Shown here in pieces: positions 1-10,870 of a DNA stretch of 64,000 bases. Source of the stretch: Cyrtodaria siliqua (taxonomy: Eukaryota > Mollusca > Bivalvia > Adapedonta > Hiatellidae); assembly GCA_037043455.1 (NCBI GenBank), contig JAWPHD010001425.1, positions 1-64,000 of the forward strand. The letters run 5' to 3'. A program made the translations under genes and the position numbers. A model generated the notes under the pieces. The model saw only the letters and a program-made list of their open reading frames with translations, did not search any database and was not told where the DNA came from. Within the stretch, counting starts at the first letter, position 1; every line of letters begins with the position of its first letter.

Positions 1-411
1 TGAGGGTCGTCTCAAAAGCATCAATAGCAAAACAAGCAAAGGGTGTCCCAAAAGTTTTGATCTCCGCTAAATTGCATTTCGGCCACATCCTTGCCGAAGT
101 ACCATGTATACCTATTTTCTTATCATGCCTGTCCTGGCAAGTCTATAGAATAGTTTGTGAGCCGCCGTTAATTTGCGAATGGTAAAAATAATGAAAACAT
201 ATCCACTAGATCGAAGTTTTGTACTTATATGAGCAAAGGTGGGGAGCTGAAACCGCCACAAGCAACCATGTTGCACCCCACACAATGCGCACAAACTACG
301 TATTAACATAACATGGAAATTAACTTATTATAAAGTGTTGGAGAGAGGAGCAGCCTTATACTGAACTCCATTGAAACACGTTTTATCAAATTACACATAC
401 AATTGGACTTA
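1..411. other. Unassigned AT-rich flank
   Basis: Nothing recognisable. A 65-codon minus-strand frame at 112-309 shows no motif and is not called. Confidence 0.4.
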
Positions 412-635
412 CAGGATAATAGCGAGGATTGTGCGCATATAAAATCGATTCAAGCTAACCAGTAGGCCTTATTGCCTACTGACCGTTCCAAGTCGGCAAC
501 CCTGTCTACACCACCCTTTCTAGTGTTTTTTGTCTCTTTCATTATAGTTTCAAGTCCTTGTTTGCAGTACAGTGCGGACCTACGATGCCATTGCGTTTGG
601 ACGCTGTGGTTTCTATAGGACCCTATATATCATTT
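412..635 (+). mobile_element. PLE-1 3' tail fragment
   Basis: This is a 5'-truncated 3' end of the retroelement whose RT part lies at 52139-53285 on the other strand. It shares the block running from AGGATAATAGCGAGGATTG through CAGTACAGTGCGGACC to the CTATAGGACCCTATAT end. Related ends sit at 9283, 18300, 20305, 22783, 44643 and 52139. Non-coding. Confidence 0.7.
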
Positions 636-639
636 ACCA

Positions 640-1110
640 TATTTTTGTCTTGGCAGAACCTGTCAAATAATAGCAATTCAATAGAATTACGACATAACAG
701 ACAGTGAATTTTTGACCAAACATAATAGACCCCTAACTGACCTAGGCAATCTACTTTATTTCTATTGTATGTATCTGAAATACTGATACAATGTTATTTT
801 ATCGTTTTAGCTACCTATCTACCACAGGTGCCCGACGCCCTAGTTGACGTTTGAACGAATAGATTAATAGTAAGATATTTTATTCCAAGTCTGCAGGATA
901 TACCAGTTCTTATGATTGAATGAAGCTGGCTTTAACTCCCAGTGGTTTCTTTGTCATTGACCGTTCTAAGGCGATAGCCATATTGCCATTTTTTTATATT
1001 TGTGATGCCACATATCTTGCCTCTTACTGTTATCCTTGTAATAGTAGTTTCTTTCGATGTGTGTTTGTGGTCCTTGAATGATACATTTCCTGTTCGACGT
1101 TTATATAACC
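640..1110 (+). mobile_element. Retroelement tail, PLE-2-like 3' end
   Basis: About 430 bp match the block at 15328-15757: a CTACTTTATTTCTATT region, then CACAGGTGCCCGACGCC, then a GACCGTTCTAAGGCGATAG stretch. It ends in TCCTGTTCGACGTTTATAT, the terminus shared by all PLE-2 tails here. Probably a longer variant of the PLE-2 3' untranslated region. Non-coding. Confidence 0.6.
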
Positions 1111-1163
1111 TGAACGGGGTGGAATCTTGGGGTTCGCACAAGTGGTCATAGCCAATATCTCTT

Positions 1164-1379
1164 CTAGGTTCTTCCTAGTTGATGTTCTGTGCAATAGAAT
1201 GGACCCCTTGGATGATGACTTGATTCCCTTAGGAGTAGAATCATATTTCTGTCCTTCAGCATTTCCCCCTCAGATAGCATCATAATGCCTCTATCTTTAT
1301 CCGGTATTGATGTATCACCATCTGTTCCCTTTGATGTAGCCATAACGAACAATTCACAATGACACTCAATACAAAACAC
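1164..1379 (-). CDS. Small unrecognised ORF at edge of duplication
   Basis: A 71-codon frame contains MATSKGTDGDTSIPDKDRG, and a closely similar peptide with one residue changed is encoded in the second duplication copy near 2925-2995. The two copies diverge just after the Leu-Ser-Glu-Gly codons, at the edge of the duplicated block. It could be an exon of the putative gene started at 2460, but no acceptor with a compatible phase was found. No domain recognised; coding status uncertain. Confidence 0.2.
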   Translation of the reverse strand: MFCIECHCELFVMATSKGTDGDTSIPDKDRGIMMLSEGEMLKDRNMILLLRESSHHPRGPFYCTEHQLGRT

Positions 1380-1784
1380 AAATAACTAAATATTTCCAAA
1401 AGCACTAATCAATCCCCTTAATCACTATTCTAATCCAATAGTTAAATATCAGTGATCACTATCACCGTAATCGCCAAATCACTAATCAGGCACAACTAAA
1501 TACAATGTCAATAAACAATTACAACTATACAAATAATTTATGAAATCCACAAGTTTAATCTATTCCCACTTTCAAACCTGCCAAAAAGATTAATCAAGTA
1601 CACTCCAATTCTCTATTGCAGTCCTGAAATCTACAAACTAAGTAAAGTGAATTTAATTCGTTTACTAAGTCCATCTTCAACACAACACATGCTATAGTAT
1701 GAAATGTAAACAATATGCACTGTCAAAGGGATGCAACTCTTCTAATGTAGCCAAACCTGTTCTATTTATAGCTTACTTAATACT

Positions 1785-2060
1785 GACAAGGAAATCCCTT
1801 GGAAGCAACAGACACAAACAAGAGATAAAAGTAGCAGACTCGGGTTTTATTGAGTCTGTTCATGAGAGGTAATGTAGTGCAACACCTATCATGCCTCATA
1901 GCACCGGATTTAGCGATATTCTACTTTAAAGCCACAAAGATTGGGCTTGATGATCGCAAGGACCAGTAAGTAATAACACTACTGATTTGTAGTCGGGGCA
2001 ACTCTTTTCTGCCGAAACACAGCACTAAACAAACGCTAGTGTGAATGTCAATACATCTGC
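1785..2060 (-). mobile_element. LTR-like family A, copy 1
   Basis: Read on the minus strand it carries TTACTTACTGGTCC, GGCTTTAAAGTAGAAT, the AATAAAA-containing hairpin CAGACTC/GAGTCTG (1835-1858) and GTTGCTTCCAAGGGAT. Matching blocks occur at 3437, 12125, 12359, 13130, 33415, 33780 and 47205. The embedded polyadenylation signal and U3/R-like layout suggest a solo LTR, but ends and target duplications are not clear. Confidence 0.55.
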
Positions 2061-2444
2061 TAATGTAGGACAAACCAGTTCTGTTTATAGCTTACTATCA
2101 ATTCAGATCACTTGGTGCAATATCTGAAAACTAGTGACAACACTATGTTAATTAAAACATATATAGCAAAATACTATTTACTAATTATCTCTCAGCTGAA
2201 ACAGAAATGTCTATATAAACCACATGTTTATCTGTAGTTTCAAATGCTACGCAAAACTATACACATATATCACACTCCAAAACGTCAAATTCAATCACAA
2301 ACTAAACTATATAGCACGTAAAATATCCTAATGGCTGGCAAGCAGTTAGTAACATATATTTCGTAGACAAATATAGCAACACAAAATACGCAGTTCACAA
2401 AATACAATTTACACAACAGATAAACTGTAACACAAGTCACTTAC

Positions 2445-2460
2445 CTTTTCCGGAACCCAT
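2445..2460 (-). CDS. Candidate first coding exon, copy A
   Basis: On the minus strand an ATG opens the peptide M-G-S-G-K and runs directly into GTAAGT, a strong splice donor, leaving phase 1. It lies about 50 bases downstream of a TATA box. Copy B has the same arrangement with M-V-S-G-K and GTATGT. The downstream exon was not identified, so the product is unknown. The paired conservation of ATG, short frame and donor in both duplicates is the evidence. Confidence 0.35.
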
Positions 2461-2505
2461 TCTCTCTGTGATGATGCTAAAGTGTGTGTGAGATGTTGTG
2501 AAAGG

Positions 2506-2513
2506 TATTTATA
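2506..2513 (-). promoter_or_regulatory. TATA box of putative promoter, copy A
   Basis: TATAAATA on the minus strand, in the context CTAGATTATAAATACC. A start about 30 bases further would fall in CATCTCACACACACTTTAG, just before the candidate ATG at 2460. Confidence 0.4.
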
Positions 2514-2654
2514 ATCTAGAAAGGGTGCACAGGTGACGGGGTTTATTAAACAGGCCTAAAAATAAGTCGGAAGAAAGAAACACTCTAAATTCCACAAAGA
2601 ACAATTGTATATGTTCAAGCGAAACACCACTTATTTGTATCTAACAATAGTTGT

Positions 2655-2868
2655 ATGATTTGTAGTCGGGGCAACTCTTTTCGGCCGAAACACAGCACTA
2701 AACAAACGCTAGTGTGAATGTCAATACATCTGCTTATGTAGGACAAACCAGTTCTGTTTATAGCTTACTATCAATTCAGATCACTTGGTGCAATATCTGA
2801 AAACTAGTGACAACACTATGTTAATTAAAAAATATATAGCAAAATACTAATTACTAATTATCTCGGAA
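2655..2868. repeat. Partial third copy of duplicated middle segment
   Basis: Repeats 1983-2195, from TGATTTGTAGTCGGGGC through GACAACACTATGTTAATTAA. It places a fragment of LTR-like family A directly after duplication copy A. Bases 2869-2922 between it and copy B are unassigned. Confidence 0.8.
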
Positions 2869-3436
2869 AAAAACCGAAACTGTACCCGACAAAAATAGGG
2901 TCGTTGCAATAATTCTCTCCCTCAGATAGCATCATAATGCCTCTATCTCTATCCGGTATTGATGTATCACCATCTGTTCCCTTTGATGTAGCCATAACGA
3001 ACAATTCACAATGACACTCAATACAAAACACAAATAACTAAATATTTCCAAATGCACTAATCAATCCCCTTAATCACTATTCTAATCCAATAGTTAAATA
3101 TCAGTGATCACTATCACCGTAATCGCCAAATAACTAATCACGCACAACTAAATACAATGTCAATAAACAATTATAACTATACAAATAATTTATGAAATCC
3201 ACAAGTTTAATCTATTCCCACTTTCAAACCTGCCAAAAAGATTAATCAAGTACACTCCAATTCTCTACTGCAGTCCTGAAATCTACAAACTAAGTAAAGT
3301 GAATTTAATTTATTTACTAAGTCCATCTTCAACACAACACATGCTATAGTATGAAATGTAAACAATATGCACTGTCAAAGGGATGCAACTCTTCTAATGT
3401 AGCCAAACCTGTTCTATTTATAGCTTACTTAATACT

Positions 3437-3711
3437 GACAAGGAAATCCCTTGGAAGCAACAGACATAAACAAGAGATAAAAGTAGCAGACTCGGGTTTT
3501 ATTGAGTCTGTTCATGAGAGGTTATGTAGTGCAACACCTATCATGCCTCATAGCACCGGATTTAGCGATATTCTACTTTAAAGCCACAAAGATTGGGCTT
3601 GATGATCGCAAGGACCAGTAAGTAATAACACTACTGATTTGTAGTCGGGGCAACTCTTTTCTGCCGAAACACAGCACTAAACAAACGCTAGTGTGAATGT
3701 CAATACATCTG
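3437..3711 (-). mobile_element. LTR-like family A, copy 2
   Basis: Nearly identical to 1785-2060 because it lies in the duplicated block; the AATAAAA hairpin is preserved. Confidence 0.55.
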
Positions 3712-3807
3712 CTAATGTAGGACAAACCAGTTCTGTTTATAGCTTACTATCAATTCAGATCACTTGGTGCAATATCTGAAAACTAGTGACAACACTATGT
3801 TAATTAA

Positions 3808-4342
3808 AGAGGCTCTACCTTTTATCTTTTAGGCCACCAATTGATATAAACTTTACTTAATTATAAAGAGGCCTATGAAAAAGGTGAATGGCAATAATTT
3901 CACCCAATGTAATATGCGTTTTGCTGGGGAAAAACAGGATTGAAAAGATCGAATTTTTGAAATTGTATTCGTAATTGTTTTAGACAAGCCGATTGCGGAG
4001 ATTTTCCGATCTTATTCGTTTACAATCGGAACTACCTCGTCTGATTAGCGAAGAGTTCCGATCGATTCGTTTGCTATCGGAACGGTGCCGAATAGTTTGT
4101 AATCGCATTGCGCATGTCCGAGAAAATCGTAAAAACTCGTAGTTCTCCGGCAGGAATAAACGGCTGGGCAGCATTTTATTCAAGATATTGTTTTGATCAT
4201 AATTAGTAATTTACAGAACTGGAATACGAACCATGTTTCTTCTTAGAATACTCATAAAATAGCTTTGTATATATATAAATGCAGTAATACTCAGAATTTA
4301 ATATTTTACATTAAAAATCGCGTAGATATAGGTAGTGCCTCT
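3808..4342. mobile_element. TTAA-flanked piggyBac-like MITE, 535 bp
   Basis: The element has terminal inverted repeats AGAGGCTCTACC and AGAGGCACTACC (one mismatch) and is flanked by TTAA at 3804-3807 and 4343-4346. Duplication copy A carries the empty site with a single TTAA (about 2150), which proves insertion and fixes both ends. No transposase is encoded; a 67-codon minus-strand frame inside has no recognisable motif. TTAA duplication is the signature of piggyBac-type transposases, which would have mobilised it in trans. Confidence 0.88.
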
Positions 4343-4635
4343 TTAAAACATATATAGCAAAATACTATTTACTAATTATCTCTCAGCTGAAATAGAAATG
4401 TCTATATAAACCACATGTTTATCTGTAGTTTCAATGCTATGCAAAACTATACACATATATCACACTCCAAAACGTCAAATTCAATCACAAACTAAACTAT
4501 ATAGCACGTAAAAATATCCTAATGGCTGGCAAGCAGTTAGTAACATATATTTCGTACACAAATATAGCAACACAAAATACGCAGTTCACAAAATACAATT
4601 TACACAACAGATAAACTGTAACACAAGTCACATAC

Positions 4636-4651
4636 CTTTCCCGGAAACCAT
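4636..4651 (-). CDS. Candidate first coding exon, copy B
   Basis: Paralogue of 2445-2460: ATG, M-V-S-G-K, then donor GTATGT. The second residue differs (Gly to Val) and the donor changed from GTAAGT to GTATGT, both still functional-looking. Downstream exon not found. Confidence 0.3.
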
Positions 4652-4696
4652 TCTCTCTGTGATGATGCTAAAGTGTGTGTAAGAGGTTGTGAAAGG

Positions 4697-4704
4697 TATT
4701 TATA
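4697..4704 (-). promoter_or_regulatory. TATA box of putative promoter, copy B
   Basis: Same TATAAATA context as copy A, conserved along with the region between it and the ATG. Confidence 0.35.
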
Positions 4705-4858
4705 ATCTAGAAAGGGTGCACAGGTGACGGGGTTTATTAAACAGGCCTAAAAATAAGTCGGAAGAAAGAAACACTCTAAATTCCACAAGAACAATTTTAT
4801 ATGTTCAAGCGAAACACCACTTATTTGTATCCAACAATAGTTGTATGATATCTCTGTT

Positions 4859-5429
4859 ATCAAATATACAATTTATCAGGTTTATTACCATTAATACACA
4901 CTTCTTATATTTAAATATATTACCACTGTGTATAGTCAGCCTTTTACTTTCATTTCATATGCAATTTACACGACCGAGAATATCTAGTCATATTATCACC
5001 ACTTAACGAATAGCTAAAATCACCTTTGTGGACCCAACCCCTAGTGAAATTTCTCTCAAAATAGCCCACAGTTACTTATCCACTTCTTAATCAAGTCAGT
5101 CCACACGTGTTAATACATATAACACTAGCGAAAACATAAATTTAAACACATGTACGGCTGTTACTAAGCACACCAATACACTAGATTCTTCAAATCGTTA
5201 GTTCAGACATTATATGACATCATCATTTACTTACAGCTATAACTTTTGGGCAAAAACTGGGTAAAACTGAAAATCGTGATCCGCACTCGCCTGCGGTGGC
5301 GACTAAATAATAGATAAATTAATACCCTCGCTTAGGGATCGTTTGAATACGTGTATATCCTAAATAAAGGTACTGATTCTGTATTTTCATATAAATTAAC
5401 TAAAAAACAAATTTAATGAAAATATTTTC
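4859..5429. other. Unassigned AT-rich spacer
   Basis: No gene or repeat family recognised. A short GC-rich patch near 5280-5310 (CGCACTCGCCTGCGGTGGCGA) stands out from the AT-rich background. Confidence 0.4.
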
Positions 5430-7545
5430 AAGGTGATTAATACTACCGCATTGATGTCCAGTCAGATAGGTATAATTTGCTTAATATGGATGCGTGGGAA
5501 TACTCTGAAGTTCGTGTTGAGCAGAGTCTCAATTACAAATGTGGAGCCTCACATATCAAATAAAAAAAAGGAAAAGAAAATATGCAACATATGCAACAAT
5601 TATCTGATTATATGTTAAATAACGCGACAAATAATTAAAATATGTGAGTATTAAGTAAAAATTAATGGATTTTAACTTTATGAAGTCTTATAATTATGTA
5701 ATTAGTGAAGTGTGACCATATACAGTTTTCATTAAGTATGTTCATATCATACCAAAATGGAAAAGCAAATATGCAACCATGCAACCATTATCTGCTAAAT
5801 AACTTGAAGGTGATTATGTATAGCCCCACGAAACCTTGTTCGGCCAGTGTATAAATATGTGGAGTCTGACATAAAAATTAGTGTAGTGTCACCTCATGAA
5901 GTCTGTATAATTAGTGGAATGTATCCTTATGTGGTTTTCTTAATGCATTTTCACATCAAACCAAAAAGGAAAAGCAAATATGCAACCATGCAACCATTAT
6001 CTGTGAAATAATACAATGGGACGCGACGAGACGGGACGCGACACAACGTAAATTAGTGGAGTGTAATCTTATGATGTCTTAAAATTAGTAGTGTATAACT
6101 TTATCCGGTTATTATTACGTATTTTCACATCACAAAAAAAGAAAAAGGACATATGCAACTATTATCTGTTAAATAACAGGACAACAAGGACGTACGGGAC
6201 GCGAAAGGACGAGACGTGACGTAAATTAGTGGAGTGTAACCTTATGAGATATTAAAACTGATAGAGTGTACTTTATGAAGTGTTCATTATGTATTTTCTA
6301 ATCATAAAAAAAGAAAAAGAAAATATGAACCATTATCTGTTAAATAACAGGACAAATAATTAAAAAAAACTTAGTGGAATCGTGTGTGAAAAATTAATTA
6401 GTGGAGTGTAACCTTATAAGTCCGTATAATTAGTGGAATGTAACCTTATGTGCTTTCATAATGTATTTTCACAAAATACCAAAAAGGAAAACCAAATATG
6501 CAACCATGAAACCACTATTTGTTAAATAATGCGACGGGACGCGACGGGACGGGACGCGACAAATTAGTGGAGTGTAACATTATGAGGTCTTATAATTAGT
6601 AGTGCATAACTTTATCAGGTTATTATTACGCATTGTCACATCATAAAAAATAAAAAGAACATATGCAACCATTATCTGTTAAATAACAGGACAAATAATT
6701 AAAAACTTAGTGGAATATTATGTAAAAATAGTGGAATGTAACCTTATGAATTCTGTATAATTAGTGGAATGTCACCTCATGTGGTTTTCAAAATGTATTT
6801 TCATATCATACCAAAAATGAAAAGCAAATATGCAACCATGTAGCTATTATCTGTGTAATAATAAAAGGTGGAGTTTAACCTTACGAGGTCTTAACATTAA
6901 TAGTTTGTGACTTTATGAAGATTTCATTATGTATTTTCAAATCATAAAAATAGAAAACGAAAATATGAAACCATTATCTGTTGAATAACAGGAGAAGTAA
7001 CTAAAAACTTAGTGGAATCGTGTGTAAAAATTAGTAGAGTGTAACCTTATGAAGCCTGTATAATTTGTGGAATGGAACCTTATGTGGTTCTCATAATGTA
7101 TTTTCACAAAATACCAAATAGGAAAAGCAAATATGCAACAATGCAACCATGCAACCATTATTTGTTAAATAATGCTACGCGATATGACGAGACGTGATAC
7201 AACGTAAATTAGTGGTATGTAACCTTATGAGGTCTTACAATTAGTAGTGCATAACTTTATGAGGTTATTATGACGTATTTTCATGTCATAAAAGAAGAAA
7301 AAGAAAATATGCAATCATTATCTGTTAAATAACAGGACAAATAATTAAAAACTTTGTGAAATCTTGTGTAAAAATGTGTGGAGTGTAACATTTTGAAGCC
7401 TGTATAATTAGTGGATGTAAACCTTATGTGGTTTTCATAATGTATTTTCACATCATACCAAAAATTAAAGCAAATATGCAACCATGTCACTATTATTTGT
7501 TAAATAATAAACGCGACGCGACGGACCGCGACGCGACGGACAAAG
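5430..7545. repeat. Degenerate dimeric satellite, about 170-bp half units
   Basis: The phrase ATTATCTGTTAAATAA or a variant recurs twelve times, 127-208 bases apart. Two half-unit types exist. Type A has ATACCAAAAAGGAAAAGC and a doubled GCAACCAT; type B has CATAAAAAAAGAAAAAG and ACAGGACAAATAATTAAAAA. From about 6300 they alternate B-A-B-A, giving a dimer of about 300-345 bases. GACGG/GACGC runs are inserted at the same spot of several units. The frames at 5433-5618 and 7281-7490 are by-products. Confidence 0.85.
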
Positions 7546-8094
7546 TGATTCCTATATAGCCCCCATTTTTTCGAAGCGGGGGTATAATAACACTGGTGGA
7601 AAATGTACTACACCAATCTAATCTCCGGGCAAATTTCTATCATTATTTCTGATCCGATATGTTAACAAAACGTACGTGAAACCAATATACACGGTCTGCT
7701 GAAACAGTCAAACATTAAATTCAACCAGATAGAGAAATAAATTGTTATAAAACTCTGACCTTACGACATAGCGTCTATACATGTACACGCGTCTATGACA
7801 TACACCAACAGTTACATTTTATACATCCAAATAACTATACATATTAATACAAATATACATGCTACATAACACGATTTTGTCCTTCCAAATTATCCAATAT
7901 TATAAAGTATTTAAAACTAATATTAGAATATCAATGACGTACGTCGTGAATTTCGTAAAGTGCCCTCAGTATATATATATGGTATGGAAATTTATTGTTC
8001 CACAGTGATTTACAACTTAATACTCTAAACCGGTTTTCGCCTTTACGGCTTCGTCAGAGATTTATAAACATATAACATTCAACATAAACGTACA
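7546..8094. other. Spacer with a PLE-associated motif
   Basis: No gene. Bases 8028-8068 hold ACCGGTTTTCGCCTTTACGG and CTTCGTCAGAG, a compact hairpin-like motif of a kind often seen beside Penelope-like retroelements (family association is from memory). Confidence 0.35.
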
Positions 8095-8482
8095 TTATTA
8101 CATACCTTACTATAAATAGTAGCATATTTTAGTAGAAAAACAATGATTATCAGTTCTATTTCAAAATCCATAATCGGCACACTGTGCCATTATGGATTAT
8201 GGAAAATCGCCACAGTAGCAACAGACTGTCCGCACGCGATGACGTCGACGTCATCAAGCAACACAAAGACGTCATATTGAAGCACTATGGATGAAGAGCG
8301 GACGTTGAATTTTTTTTCTGCAATTTTCACGCCCAATAAATAAACGTTAAAATGTTGAAATATATCATTTTAGTGAACAATGAGCAGATTTTCCAAATAA
8401 TTGTAAATAAATTATACCGCTTTGTAGCTTTGTCGAAATATTTCTTATTCTTCTTCTTCATTTATAGTAAGGTATGTAATAA
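8095..8482. mobile_element. Inverted-repeat-bounded segment, 388 bp
   Basis: A perfect 23-bp inverted repeat (8095-8117 and 8460-8482, core CATACCTTACTATAAA) bounds a non-coding segment. Target duplications are not evident, so MITE status is a guess. It contains the hairpin ATAATCGGCACACTGTGCC at 8175-8205 and a perfect palindrome at 8239-8256. Confidence 0.55.
8239..8256. promoter_or_regulatory. Perfect 18-bp palindrome with two TGACGTC motifs
   Basis: GATGACGTCGACGTCATC is fully self-complementary and contains back-to-back TGACGTC/GACGTCA half-elements of the CREB/ATF type. A further GACGTCAT occurs at 8269-8276. No adjacent gene is visible, so a regulatory role is unproven. Confidence 0.3.
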
Positions 8483-8496
8483 AAAGTCAAATATAC

Positions 8497-8615
8497 GGCC
8501 ATGATGTGGCTTTTTGTCGTTGTCGTTAATGGCACACCTAGAGCATGGCCCTCGGGCCATTACGGCACTAGGTGTGCCATTATCGACAAAAGGCACACCA
8601 CGGCCTTATATTAAC
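8497..8615. repeat. Foldback (hairpin) DNA, about 120 bp
   Basis: TAATGGCACACCTAG (8527-8541) pairs with CTAGGTGTGCCATTA (8568-8582). The arms extend outwards with TTTTTGTCG/CGACAAAA and CGGCC/GGCC. The loop itself holds GGCCCTCGGGCC. Confidence 0.7.
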
Positions 8616-9282
8616 GTCTAAGCATTACACTTGTGAATATATATACACAATCAAAGTATTAGTATACCGCTAAGGGCACCCATCATCTTTGTTTACACAT
8701 GTAAAGTTGTTTTTATCTATTTGCTCGTGAATGTACATGCACGACTACTGCTCATTTGATTGAAGATGGCCAAACTAGTAGCAGCAACGTATATGTATTT
8801 GTATGAATTATTCTGAAATTGTACTTGTGTTTATCTGCTTATTAAAACATATAAAAGAAAAAAATAGCAGGATATGTAAAAAGTGGCATATACATTTTAC
8901 ACAAAAGAAATTGACACATACATTTTATACATAAACGAAATGTGTGTCCGTCATCAGATTCGACCCTTTCACTAAAGGTGATACGATCTAAACACTACAC
9001 AAGGTATTCGTACATACGTGTTGTACTGCACTCTTGTTACTTAGCTTTTCAACACCTCAAGTCAATGATAATTTTTGATAACTTACTTACTCACCCTGCT
9101 AGTCCACTACGCAGTGTACACATTCACACCGGAAATGACTCTAACTGTATCAGTAGATTCGTGGGCAGTACTGGTGTCGGTGGTGTCTTGAAATTCATGA
9201 CGATTTAATACTGAAAATAAAAAAAAGTTATAAAAACACGACTCCGGTTTTAATGCGCTTCGAACTTTTGACAAATACAAAT
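8616..9282. other. Unassigned
   Basis: No gene supported. A short imperfect duplication ACATACATTTTACACAA / ACATACATTTTATACAT lies at 8890-8935. The 88-codon frame at 8942-9208 has no recognisable motif. Confidence 0.4.
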
Positions 9283-9855
9283 GATATATAGTGTCCTATA
9301 GAAATCAAAGCATCCAAAGGCAATGGCATCATAGGTCCGCACTGTACTACAAACAAGGAGCAATATGTAATTAATTATACAATGAAATATACAAAATACA
9401 ACAGAAAGGGTGCTGAAGACAGGGTTACCGAACGGTCAGTAGGCAATACGGCCAACAGGTTAGTTTGAATTGATTTTATGTGTACACACTACTCGCTATT
9501 ATCCTGTCTTCAGCGCCCAAATAGACAAAACAGTGTAAAGAAAACTACATCCCGTCCAAAATAATTCTCTAACAATAAAAGTCCACATCCAGAGAAACTA
9601 ACAAAAGAAACACTAAGATGTTGTTACAAAGCTATTTAAAATACAAAATAAGAAACATCTCAGGATGTATCCAGAATTGTAATGAATAACCACAGGAATG
9701 GCAGCCAAAGGGAAAACAAATCTAGGGTACGACTAGAAAACCCGAGGGACGAAAGCTGATGCACCTACCTCCCTTGGTCGGGGTTTCAGTGGCCCCTTCC
9801 CGCCACCGACCGCCCCAAGGCGGCAGTCCCACCGCTAACCCCTGTGTGCCTGTGA
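9283..9855 (-). mobile_element. PLE-1 3' region, non-coding
   Basis: This is the non-coding 3' part of the element whose RT end is seen at 52139-53285. It holds the CTATAGGACAC end (9283-9300), the AGGTCCGCACTGTACT block, CTGTCTTCAGCGCCCAAATA and the CATCTCAGGATGTATCC block. It ends in a GC-rich patch (CCACCGACCGCCCCAAGGCG) near 9800. No RT sequence follows, so it is truncated. Confidence 0.7.
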
Positions 9856-10029
9856 TATCTTATTTCGCCCCTATTCATCTAAATATATAACCTTTTCAGG
9901 ATAGTTGTTTGTTGTTTCCCTGTGCCGAATCATGTATCGTATTATTGTGTCCGTGCTCTAGACCGCACAGCTAATCAGGAAGTTATTGGAAATTATGAAA
10001 TAATTGACATAAGAAACTATTATAATTAA

Positions 10030-10870
10030 TAATACAGAAAAAATTGTGTACAAATAACTTGAGCTTAAAGGCCGACCAATGCACACACGCATATTTAATG
10101 TCTTTACGCCAGAAGCCTTTAATGACCTATTTCTCAACGCTACCTAGGTCATTGAAAGGTTGGAAACCTTACTGTTATCGCTATGGGTTCGAACTGTGCA
10201 CCCCTTGTCTTGCATTCCTACGAACGAGATTTCATGCTTAATCTTTCATCCGATACTCAAGCAGATGTAATTGAAGCCTTTAATGACATCTCTCTGCATC
10301 TAGATGCCATATTGAACATTGACGATCCTTACTTTTCTACTATGGTTAATAATATCTATCCTAAAGAGATTCAATTCAGTACAGCTGACATTTCTGATAC
10401 TTTCGCTTCTTTTCTTGATTGACATCTCTCTATTGAAAATGGCGATAACAACTAGTAAAATATATGACAAGAGAGATCATTTTAATTTTGAAATTGTTAA
10501 TTATCCTCATTTAGATGGGACTGTTCACCGAGCTACTTCTTAACGGGTCTATGTTTCTCAACTTCTTCATTTTTCTAGAGCTTGTATTCGTGTTGAGGAC
10601 TGTAATATTCGTGATATTCGTGATATTTGCATTACTAAAAAGCTACTCCAGCAAGGATACCGTTACGTTACCATACAATTCGAAAACCTTTGCAAAATGT
10701 TATTATCGTAACCATGATTTACTTTTATAATCATGATAATATAAACGTAATTTAAGAACTCTTCTGCGACAAGGACTATCACAACCTGTCTTCGATGGTG
10801 ATGTCATTTACAACGTAAGTTCCTTAGTCATAATCACTATCAAACAGTCTTTATAAACCTTAAATAAGTA
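10030..10870 (+). pseudogene. PLE-type reverse transcriptase, decayed, part 1
   Basis: Frames overlapping from 10044 to 10730 encode pieces of the RT seen at 52626-53279: MGSNCAPLV, a degraded aspartate region (DISLHLDAILNIDD, where the YxDD signature has decayed), NNIYPKEIQF, ASFLD and KIYDKRDHFNFEIVNYPH. Several frameshifts and stops separate them. It is interrupted near 10870 by an LTR-like block and resumes at about 11395. Non-functional. Confidence 0.75.

Larger units (their letters stand above)
1271..2655. repeat. Segmental duplication, copy A
   Basis: About 1.39 kb is repeated at 2923-4858 with few substitutions (offset 1652 bases, plus a 539-base insertion in copy B). It contains an LTR-like repeat, a TATA promoter and a candidate first exon. 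A partial third copy of its middle part follows at 2655-2868. Confidence 0.9.
2923..4858. repeat. Segmental duplication, copy B
   Basis: Second copy of 1271-2655, interrupted at 3808-4342 by a MITE that copy A lacks. The plus-strand 76-codon frame at 3351-3581 is intact here but broken by TAA in copy A (GAGAGGTAATG versus GAGAGGTTATG), so it is not considered coding. Confidence 0.9.

Noticed and set aside
3351..3581. 76-codon frame in duplication copy B
   Set aside because: The duplicated copy A has a stop at the same place and the frame lies antisense across an LTR-like repeat.
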